Source: Chitinophaga tropicalis (GTDB lineage Bacteria > Bacteroidota > Bacteroidia > Chitinophagales > Chitinophagaceae). From it: a stretch of DNA of 64,000 nucleotides. This document shows, one piece after another, positions 25,740-32,249 of the stretch. Under the pieces are notes generated by a model, which saw nothing but the letters and a program-made list of their open reading frames with translations, ran no database searches and had not been told where the DNA came from. A program made the translations under genes and the position numbers. The stretch is taken from assembly GCF_009758205.1 (NCBI RefSeq), contig NZ_WRXN01000002.1:62001-126000 (forward strand). The letters run 5' to 3'. Numbering within the stretch: position 1 is the stretch's first letter; the number at the start of each line of letters is the position of its first letter.

Positions 25740-26825
25740 TTACTTCAACGCTTTTTTCAGTTCCACAGCAGCATAGAAGAGTGCTGACTGTACTTCCGGG
25801 ATTTGCGCCAGTGGGTTAAGTAAACCATAATCGTGTATCATACCTGAATAACGTACTACAGATACAGGTACGCCTGCTTCATTCAGCTTTCGTCCATAAG
25901 CTTCTCCTTCATCCCGCAGTACATCATTTTCAGCCGTCTGGACCAGTGTTGGGGGAAGGCCTTTCAACTGTTCAGTCGTGGCTCTTAACGGAGACGCGTA
26001 GATTTCGTTCCGTTGACTGGCATTCGGTATATAATTGTCCCAGAACCATTTCATCATATTCTTTGTCAGGAACCTGTCGCTCGCATACTGGTTATAGGAA
26101 ACCGTTTCAAAATTGGCATCAGTAACAGGCCAGAACAGTACCTGTGCCTTTAATTCAGGCCCTTTTTTATCTTTGGCCATTAGCGCTACTGCTGCCGCAA
26201 GATTGCCTCCTGCACTGTTACCGGCAATCGCCAGGCGTTTGCCATCTACATTGATTGCGTCACCATGTTCCGCTACCCATTTGGTAGCTGCATAACACTC
26301 ATTCACTGCCACAGGGTATTTTGCTTCGGGTGAACGGGTGTATTCTGCATGTATGGCAACAGCGCCGGAATTAACAACCAGGTCACGGATGAAGCGCTTA
26401 TGTGTAGGGAAATCCCCGATCACCCATCCACCACCGTGGAAGAACATGAAAGCGGGTAATACGCCGGTAGCTCCAGCCGGACGCACAATAAAGAGCTTTA
26501 CTGTTATCCCGTCCTGGGTAATGGTCCTTTCACTTACTTCTATACCGGATACATCTGCATTTACAGATGTTTGCGCCCCTTCCAGTACCTTGCGGGCATC
26601 AGCAGGTTGCATTGTCTCCATAGGTTTGCCCCCACTGGTGTTCAGGGCCTTTAAAAATGCTTTTGTCTGTACTTCAATAGCAGGATCAGTAGCGTAGTCA
26701 GCTACTTCTGTTCCGTTTTTCATCTTTGCTTCATTTTGCGGTGAGGAATCAGATTGCTTCTGGGAACTGGCATTGCCGCAACTGGTCAGCAGCAATGCCA
26801 GGATGATCAGGTATGTAAGTCTCAT
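25740..26825 (-). CDS. HSL-type alpha/beta hydrolase (lipase/esterase), lipoprotein
   Basis: A 361-residue lipoprotein esterase. The lipobox is LLLTSC (C16), followed by Ser/Gln-rich linker. Family motifs are HGGGWVIG (oxyanion hole), GNSAGG (nucleophile serine), ENDVLRDEGEAYGRKL (acid) and MIHDYG (histidine). The start at 26825 was chosen over 26951 because it places the lipobox at the N-terminus and because a good promoter lies at 26843-26873, inside the longer version. It probably hydrolyses short acyl or aryl esters, such as plant polymer decorations; that role is inferred. Confidence 0.92.
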   Translation of the reverse strand: MRLTYLIILALLLTSCGNASSQKQSDSSPQNEAKMKNGTEVADYATDPAIEVQTKAFLKALNTSGGKPMETMQPADARKVLEGAQTSVNADVSGIEVSERTITQDGITVKLFIVRPAGATGVLPAFMFFHGGGWVIGDFPTHKRFIRDLVVNSGAVAIHAEYTRSPEAKYPVAVNECYAATKWVAEHGDAINVDGKRLAIAGNSAGGNLAAAVALMAKDKKGPELKAQVLFWPVTDANFETVSYNQYASDRFLTKNMMKWFWDNYIPNASQRNEIYASPLRATTEQLKGLPPTLVQTAENDVLRDEGEAYGRKLNEAGVPVSVVRYSGMIHDYGLLNPLAQIPEVQSALFYAAVELKKALK

Positions 26826-26842
26826 GGCAACGTTTTTGTTCT

Positions 26843-26873
26843 CAAAGGTACCGGTGCCGCAAAATGAAGTCAA
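26843..26873 (-). promoter_or_regulatory. Promoter of lipase-MBL operon (TTG-N20-TACCTTTG)
   Basis: On the minus strand TTG (26873-26871) is followed after 20 nt by TACCTTTG (26850-26843), a full match to the Bacteroidota -7 element. The predicted leader before the ATG at 26825 is only about 12 nt. Confidence 0.6.
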
Positions 26874-26996
26874 TTGACAAATGCAATGAGCATTTGTATA
26901 AATCAAAGATGTAACGATATAATATCCTTTTTGGGTTGTCTTTATTTTCAAAAACGTTCCTGATCAGCAAAGGTTGCATACATATTATAAGTTCTG

Positions 26997-28136
26997 CTAA
27001 CCCAGGGCATGTATAAATTTCTCAACAAAATCCAGTACCGCAGCATCCAGCGCTTTCATATTAGGATAGGCATCACTGATCTTGAATAGCTTCCGGTAGC
27101 CATTATCGCCATTACCATGTCCGGGATCAAATAAAGTTTCCCATCCAATACGCTGTAGCTCCTGTGTGAGAGGTGGCCTGCCTTCGGGCGAGTGGAGCGT
27201 TGTATTCCAGAAATCCAGCCCCGCACTGCCATCTTCATTGAACCATACGTCCAGTTTAAAGTGATTGTCTTCCGGGCAATAGTTTTCGAAACAGTAGTAA
27301 TTCTCTTTATACCGGTACAGTTGGCGGAAAGGATGATATTTACCATTAATAGCTTTAATAAAACATTCAGCTCTGTAAGCAGTCATTTGAGACATAAGTT
27401 CCATCACTAACAAAGCCTGTTGCAGGTTATTGCTCTCACTCAGGAAATCATATAGCTGAGCTTTCTGGGCAGTTTCCATATGTTTATTTGAAAGATGTTT
27501 CAATAAATTTATATACTGTTGAAGGAACGACCGGCTATCTGCATGCGCACTTGCCTGAACACAGGGTACCAGCCAGCCATTGAGCAGGTCAGTCGCTGTA
27601 TTAACAAAACAACCAATGTTGTATACAAGATGATCTATTCTTGCGTTGGATTTGGGAGCATACTTTAACCCGTCTGCAGACAGGTATATAATAGCCACGA
27701 CAGTGTAGTTCCCATTTTTTTCAGCAAACCGGTGATACCGCTCCAGCTGGTCCTCCATATCCTGGGCGCCGTTGATCTTATTTTCAATGATGATAGCTTT
27801 CCTGGATACTTCATCCTTTATCAATACATCCAGCCTGCCTTCCTCCCGGGTTACCCTGGTATGACAGAAATCTTCACATGAAACCAGGATCTGATACTGC
27901 TCCCGTAAATACGTTATGAAAAGATGCAGATAAAGGAAACCTTCCTGGTGCTCCCTTCCGGGATCAAGCAGGCTTGCCAGGATATCCGAATGGAAGTTTT
28001 CATGATGACGGCCATTGGAGGTGACAGAGAAAAGATTAAAGCCCACCGACCTCTTTTCTCGTTTCACCTGGCGGTAACCATCGGCAATTGCTCCCCACTG
28101 AGGATGGTATAAGAATGGGAACTGATCTGTTATCAT
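26997..28136 (-). CDS. PD-(D/E)XK nuclease superfamily protein
   Basis: A 379-residue soluble protein. The nuclease core is visible as D103 in GRLDVLIKD and E118-x-K120 in IIIENKINGAQ, followed by DQLERYHRFAEKNG. This is the arrangement of the PDDEXK_4 family. NFHSDILASLLDPGREHQEGF near residue 48 is the family's N-terminal motif. No methylase, helicase or other restriction partner is adjacent, so its role is open: DNA repair or stand-alone defence. The ATG at 28136 follows an AT-rich leader; an alternative in-frame ATG at 28190 would add 18 residues of no visible structure. Confidence 0.85.
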   Translation of the reverse strand: MITDQFPFLYHPQWGAIADGYRQVKREKRSVGFNLFSVTSNGRHHENFHSDILASLLDPGREHQEGFLYLHLFITYLREQYQILVSCEDFCHTRVTREEGRLDVLIKDEVSRKAIIIENKINGAQDMEDQLERYHRFAEKNGNYTVVAIIYLSADGLKYAPKSNARIDHLVYNIGCFVNTATDLLNGWLVPCVQASAHADSRSFLQQYINLLKHLSNKHMETAQKAQLYDFLSESNNLQQALLVMELMSQMTAYRAECFIKAINGKYHPFRQLYRYKENYYCFENYCPEDNHFKLDVWFNEDGSAGLDFWNTTLHSPEGRPPLTQELQRIGWETLFDPGHGNGDNGYRKLFKISDAYPNMKALDAAVLDFVEKFIHALG

Positions 28137-28236
28137 ATTTAATTTAACAGAAAGGGGAGAAGGTTTGTTCTCTTGACCAACCCGGGGCAATTACCTCTTC
28201 TCTCAAAACCAGCCGCGCAGCATAGACAAATCCTTC

Positions 28237-28281
28237 CTAAAAAGAACGGGTTTTGCCGAAGGCAAAACCCGTTCTTTTTAG
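28237..28281 (-). terminator. 21-bp perfect hairpin terminator with GCC-GAA-GGC tip
   Basis: The arm at 28237-28257 (CTAAAAAGAACGGG then TTTTGCC) pairs perfectly with 28261-28281 around a GAA loop. It lies just past the phosphoesterase-like gene, which it would terminate. The GGGTTTTGCC-GAA-GGCAAAACCC core is identical to that of the terminator at 39024-39068. Confidence 0.85.
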
Positions 28282-28332
28282 CTGTTTCATCCGTCTGAAA
28301 TACAGCCGGGACCGCTTTATGATATAAATTAA

Positions 28333-29139
28333 TTAAGCCATCACATAACCAGGCACCATACCACAACCCTCACGCTCTTCATTGAACATCATTTTCATAC
28401 TACCTACCATATTCAGGTCGCTGTTTGTCTGGTTAAGACATACTTCCTGACCCTGGGCATTCTTCAGTACAAGTGATGAATACAATACTCCCTTCTGATG
28501 GCCGCCTATCACAAGATTTATATTGGTAGAATCGATCGCCATTTTGTAGTTATCCGTTTGTGAAAGGCAGATTACCACATCACAACTATGTTCATTCTTA
28601 AGTATTGCAGCTACTTTGCTGGCAGCTTCAACGGGAGGCAGGCAGGTAACGCCACTGGCAGCAGGTAATTGAGGCCCCACACCAGTCACCCCTATCTTTA
28701 ACTGGCCTATATACACGATCTTATACGGTACTACTTCGCGCACCAGCGTTTTATCTGTAAATCGGTAATTACAGTTCACCAGGGCAAATTGTATATATGG
28801 TATCAACGCAGCCAGGCCTGCCTGTCCGTTTACCAGTTCCCTGCTACCTACATTGGCAACGTGATAACTGACTTTATTCATAGCCTGTACCATTTCAATA
28901 CCCGTATGACCGGTAAAATCTCCGGCGTCCAGCAACAGGTTTTCATTGCCGGTCGGCAACAGGTCCGGGAGCGCACCCTGCAGGTTGCTTGTATGCCATA
29001 TCATTAACTCACGGTTGTTACCGGGAATATAAATGTTGCCTGCTGTAATAGAAGCCAGGGATTTAATAGAAGGGGGGACCAACAGAATGCCTGTGGATAG
29101 CAGCGTGTTGCGCAGAAAGGAACGGCGTTCTTGATTCAT
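28333..29139 (-). CDS. Tat-exported 5'-nucleotidase/metallophosphoesterase-like protein with degenerate active site
   Basis: A 268-residue protein with a twin-arginine signal (ERRSFLRNTLLSTGILLVPP). The rest follows the calcineurin-like domain of UshA-type 5'-nucleotidases in order and spacing. Most metal ligands are changed: NDLHG is SNLQG, GNHE is GSRE, the LSH histidine is a glutamine (CLSQTD), and GGHTH is GGHQK. DAGDFTG and the first GGH histidine remain. There is no C-terminal nucleotidase domain. It is probably not a phosphohydrolase and may be a binding or scaffold protein; that is an inference. It is transcribed divergently from the tail-collar operon, with facing promoters in the 165-bp gap. 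Confidence 0.75.
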   Translation of the reverse strand: MNQERRSFLRNTLLSTGILLVPPSIKSLASITAGNIYIPGNNRELMIWHTSNLQGALPDLLPTGNENLLLDAGDFTGHTGIEMVQAMNKVSYHVANVGSRELVNGQAGLAALIPYIQFALVNCNYRFTDKTLVREVVPYKIVYIGQLKIGVTGVGPQLPAASGVTCLPPVEAASKVAAILKNEHSCDVVICLSQTDNYKMAIDSTNINLVIGGHQKGVLYSSLVLKNAQGQEVCLNQTNSDLNMVGSMKMMFNEEREGCGMVPGYVMA

Positions 29140-29167
29140 AAATATAAGGATCTGGGAAAGAATGAAA

Positions 29168-29198
29168 CAAAGATAATCACTGTTATCCGGATTTTCAT
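29168..29198 (-). promoter_or_regulatory. Putative promoter of phosphoesterase-like gene (ATG-N20-TATCTTTG)
   Basis: On the minus strand TATCTTTG (29175-29168) matches TAnnTTTG. The -33 element 20 nt upstream is ATG instead of TTG. Predicted start is near 29162, about 23 nt before the ATG. Confidence 0.45.
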
Positions 29199-29212
29199 TG
29201 ATAAAATAAATA

Positions 29213-29243
29213 TTGTATCTGAAGGAAATAAACTATATTTTTG
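29213..29243 (+). promoter_or_regulatory. Promoter of tail-collar operon (TTG-N20-TATTTTTG)
   Basis: TTG at 29213-29215, 20 nt, then TATTTTTG at 29236-29243, a full match to the Bacteroidota consensus. Transcription would start near 29249, leaving a leader of about 55 nt. Confidence 0.6.
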
Positions 29244-29304
29244 CGGCAGCATTCGTTACGTACGTATTTATCCAGGACAATATCCCTAACGTGAACTCAA
29301 TTCA

Positions 29305-29871
29305 ATGGCAGAAACACCCTTCCTTTCAGAGATCGTTATGGTCTCTTTCAATTTTGCCCCTAAAGGTTACGCATTGTGCAACGGACAATTATTACCTATC
29401 AATCAGAACCAGCCACTGTTTGCTTTGTTAGGCACTACTTTTGGCGGTAATGGACAGACTAACTTTGCTCTTCCTGACCTTCGGGACCGTGCGCCCATGC
29501 ATGAAGGCAACGGATACACTTTAGGAAGCAAACAGGGTGCAATGGCCAATACCCTTAATATGGGAACTATGCCGCAACACAGCCATCCGGTAACGGCAAC
29601 ACTTACATTGCCAACAGGGGGCGCACCAACCACCACTTCATCAGACAGTACTTTCTTTGCAACGGCGCCGGCTGGCAGCCCCGGGTTCAGCCCCGTGGCA
29701 GATGAAAAAATGGCTACGGTACAGGCTTATGATATGGTAAGAGATCCCGCAGGAGCCCCTTTGCTGAGCACTGCTAATACAACGGCACAAACTCCTTTTA
29801 ATAACGTAATGCCATACCTGGCTATCAATTTTATTATTGCCCTGCAAGGTATTTTCCCTTCTGAAACCTAA
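29305..29871 (+). CDS. Phage tail collar (MdpB-type) domain protein 1
   Basis: A 188-residue protein without signal peptide. The N-terminal tail-collar domain (about 8-65) reads FAPKGYALCNGQLLPI then NQPLFALLGTTFGG and FALPDLRDRAPMHEG. A Thr/Ser/Pro-rich middle follows, with the conserved MPQHSHPV. The family end is YLAINFIIALQGIFPSET. Such proteins resemble T4 gp12/short-tail-fibre collars and the so-called microcystin-dependent protein MdpB, whose function is not established. It is the first of three paralogues in an operon, 11 bp before the next. No capsid, sheath or baseplate gene is nearby, so this is not a prophage remnant in any obvious way. Confidence 0.9.
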   Translation: MAETPFLSEIVMVSFNFAPKGYALCNGQLLPINQNQPLFALLGTTFGGNGQTNFALPDLRDRAPMHEGNGYTLGSKQGAMANTLNMGTMPQHSHPVTATLTLPTGGAPTTTSSDSTFFATAPAGSPGFSPVADEKMATVQAYDMVRDPAGAPLLSTANTTAQTPFNNVMPYLAINFIIALQGIFPSET

Positions 29872-29882
29872 TTATATTCATT

Positions 29883-30434
29883 ATGGCAGCAACAGACCGC
29901 TATGTCGCTGAGATCATTATAGTACCTTTCAATTTTGCGCCGAAAGGTTACGCTACCTGTAATGGACAGTTACTGCCCATTTCACAGAATACCCCGCTGT
30001 TTGCACTTCTGGGAACTGCCTTCGGAGGTGATGGAAAGAGCACCTTCGGTCTTCCTGACCTCATGGGCAAGGTTCCCATCGGAGCAGGCCAGGGACCGGG
30101 TTTATACCTGCATAGCCTTGGCGAGCAGGGCGGAACTGAGGAGGTTACTTTGACTACCAACGAACTACCTTCGCATACGCACAATATTCCCGAGCAGGAA
30201 TTATCATTTCCCGCAGGAGCCAACAATAATACCAATAACCCTATGGGCAATTATCCGGGTACTTCATCAGCTACACCTCTGTACAGTGCTACTGTAGGTA
30301 GCGGTGCTATCCCCGTCCATGCGTCTTTGCAATTGAGGGCCGCAGGCAATTCTGCTCCGGTATACAATGTTCAGCCCTCATTAACACTCAAATTTCTGAT
30401 TGCTATGCAGGGAGTATTCCCTCCACGTTCATAA
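29883..30434 (+). CDS. Phage tail collar (MdpB-type) domain protein 2
   Basis: A 183-residue paralogue of the preceding gene. Shared blocks are FAPKGYATCNGQLLPI, LFALLGTAFGGDG, FGLPDLMGKVPIGAG and GEQGGTEEVTLTTNELPSHTH. The Asn-rich middle (AGANNNTNNP) and the end LTLKFLIAMQGVFPP are also typical. This copy keeps the full GGTEEVTL and SHTH motifs that the first has lost. The histidines of the HTH motif form metal-binding sites in trimeric phage fibre proteins, which suggests a similar trimer here. Confidence 0.9.
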   Translation: MAATDRYVAEIIIVPFNFAPKGYATCNGQLLPISQNTPLFALLGTAFGGDGKSTFGLPDLMGKVPIGAGQGPGLYLHSLGEQGGTEEVTLTTNELPSHTHNIPEQELSFPAGANNNTNNPMGNYPGTSSATPLYSATVGSGAIPVHASLQLRAAGNSAPVYNVQPSLTLKFLIAMQGVFPPRS

Positions 30435-30450
30435 TTTAAAGATTCAAACT

Positions 30451-31008
30451 ATGCCTGCTTTTACAGGAGAAATAAGAATGTTTGCGGGAGATTTTGAGCC
30501 AGCGGGCTGGCTTTTCTGTGATGGACGATTGCTTAACATTTCTGAGTATGAAACTCTCTTCCTCGTCATAGGTACCACCTATGGTGGTGATGGAGTGGAA
30601 ACATTCGGTCTTCCTGACCTGCGTGGAAGAGTGCCGGTACATCAGGGAAGTTCGTTTACACTGGGAGAAAATGGAGGAACAGAAACAGTAACGCTGATAC
30701 CCAACAACCTTCCTGCTCACCAGCACCTGGTTGCCGGGGCGGTATATATCCCTTCCCTCGGACAAAATCCCGGCAAATCCCTCGTACCTGATAACACTTA
30801 TCCGTCAATTGTTACAGGCACACAGCTTTACAGCACAGGTAAAACAGATACCAGCCATCTGCCTCCTTTGAAGGTCATCCCATCCAGCGGAGGTAATATG
30901 ATGACTGTAACTCCGGTAGGGAACAGTCAGCCCTTTGATAATATGCAGCCCTATATTGTTGTGAACTTTATAATCAACCCGGCTGGGGAGTTCCCATCGC
31001 AAACATGA
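30451..31008 (+). CDS. Phage tail collar (MdpB-type) domain protein 3
   Basis: A 185-residue paralogue starting MPAFTGEIRMFAGDFEPAGW. Collar blocks are FCDGRLLNISEYETLF, GTTYGGDGVETFGLPDLRG and VPVHQGSSFTLGENGGTETVTLIPNNLPAHQH. The end is PYIVVNFIINPAGEFPSQT. The ATG at 30451 was chosen over 30400, which lies inside the previous gene and adds no conserved sequence. The triplet of three diverged copies, each ending in a similar PYxxxNFIIxxxGxFPs tail, suggests a hetero-oligomer. Confidence 0.9.
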   Translation: MPAFTGEIRMFAGDFEPAGWLFCDGRLLNISEYETLFLVIGTTYGGDGVETFGLPDLRGRVPVHQGSSFTLGENGGTETVTLIPNNLPAHQHLVAGAVYIPSLGQNPGKSLVPDNTYPSIVTGTQLYSTGKTDTSHLPPLKVIPSSGGNMMTVTPVGNSQPFDNMQPYIVVNFIINPAGEFPSQT

Positions 31009-31024
31009 TCCAGCACAAGCCAGT

Positions 31025-32167
31025 ATGAAGATAGGAGCACTTTTACCAAGATCAACCTTCCAGCCTTTGCTTTATCATAATTTCCAGCAAGGGTTGCAGG
31101 CATACCTGCAATACAGGCAGGTACCGGCATCGCTGATCACGGCTCATATAGGTTTTGGAACAGAACCGGAAAAGATGCTGGCTGAAGCTGAAAAAATGTT
31201 GCTGGAACAGCAGGTAGATGTCCTGGTGTTATATGCCGACCAGGAATCGGTACAGAATATCGCATCACTGGCACGGTCTCTCAACCGCCTGGTATTGCTG
31301 GTGCATAACGGCGCCAAATATCCGTATGATTGGGAACCCCATCCCGTAGTACTATCCCACACGCTTAACAATACTGTTCAATGCCGGCTTACAGGTCAAT
31401 ACGCCGCAGGTCTGTTAAAAGATGCTGCCGTATGCACATCTTTTTATGACGGGGGATATTCGCACAGCCATGCCCTCACACAGTCATATGCTGACTGCGG
31501 AGGTAACATTGCCTATAACTTCGTCAGCCAGTACAAAGTACAGGAGTTCAATTCAGCTCCCCTGCACGATTTCCTGACGGCCAACACACAGGTACAGGCA
31601 TTACTGTCACTTTTCAACGGCGATCTCGCACATTGTTTCCTTCAGCAGTTGCAACAACTGGATCATGCAAAGAACTTACAGGTATTTGCCAGCCCTATGC
31701 TGCTGGACGAAACCCTGCCTGCTGTTTATGGAGAACTCAGATTACCTTTCCGTATCAGCGGATATGTACCCTGGACATCTTCTATTAACAATGACGCCAA
31801 CAGCCAACTGAAAGAACAATTCCTGCATTTCACCGGCCGTGAGGCCAACCTGGCCGGCATGCACGGGTGGGATACCGGTCTGATACTGGAACATATTTTT
31901 AATACTGCAAACACACATAACTTCCGGGCAAAGGACATACTGGCCGGTCTTGGTAATGTTACGCTCAACAGTCCCCGCGGACCCATGCGCATCGATACAG
32001 CCACACACCATATGCTTACCCCCGCATGGCTGGTAGAAGCAAATGAAGTGTTTGAACCGGAAGTGAAAGGGAGGGTAGATAATACAGCAACGATATGGCA
32101 GGAAATAGTGAATGATAAGACCGTAACACGAACTTCCGGATGGATTAACACCTATCTCTGTGCCTGA
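31025..32167 (+). CDS. Type I periplasmic-binding-protein-like protein without signal peptide
   Basis: A 380-residue protein with the two-lobed fold of Leu/Ile/Val-type binding proteins (Peripla_BP_6). The first strand is MKIGALLPRS, directly at the N-terminus; VDVLVLYADQESVQNIASLA follows, then GQYAAGLLKDAAVCTSFYDGGY and QALLSLFNGDLAHCFLQQL. The C-lobe has GWDTGLILEHIF and FRAKDILAGLGNVTLNSPRGPMRID. The last stretch is a family hallmark. It lacks a signal peptide or lipobox, so it should be cytoplasmic or delivered by another route. It lies 17 bp after the third collar gene and clearly belongs to that operon. No permease or ATPase is present. The ligand is unknown. Confidence 0.82.
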   Translation: MKIGALLPRSTFQPLLYHNFQQGLQAYLQYRQVPASLITAHIGFGTEPEKMLAEAEKMLLEQQVDVLVLYADQESVQNIASLARSLNRLVLLVHNGAKYPYDWEPHPVVLSHTLNNTVQCRLTGQYAAGLLKDAAVCTSFYDGGYSHSHALTQSYADCGGNIAYNFVSQYKVQEFNSAPLHDFLTANTQVQALLSLFNGDLAHCFLQQLQQLDHAKNLQVFASPMLLDETLPAVYGELRLPFRISGYVPWTSSINNDANSQLKEQFLHFTGREANLAGMHGWDTGLILEHIFNTANTHNFRAKDILAGLGNVTLNSPRGPMRIDTATHHMLTPAWLVEANEVFEPEVKGRVDNTATIWQEIVNDKTVTRTSGWINTYLCA

Positions 32168-32188
32168 GCTTATTTACAGATAATTCAC

Positions 32189-32206
32189 GATCCGCCACGG
32201 CGGATC
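32189..32206. repeat. Palindrome GATCCGCC-AC-GGCGGATC
   Basis: An 8-bp perfect stem lies 22 bp after the binding-protein-like gene and 44 bp before the giant surface protein gene. There is no U-tract on either side. It could be an attenuating hairpin, or a member of the GC-rich intergenic palindrome family seen elsewhere in the window. Confidence 0.6.
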
Positions 32207-32249
32207 TATATCAATACATTTTTCTTATACCAAAGGCTTCCCAATAGCT

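Noticed and set aside
29305..31008. Prophage or phage-tail remnant
   Set aside because: Only collar-domain proteins are present; there is no sheath, tube, baseplate, terminase, capsid, lysis or integrase gene and the flanks are ordinary chromosomal genes.
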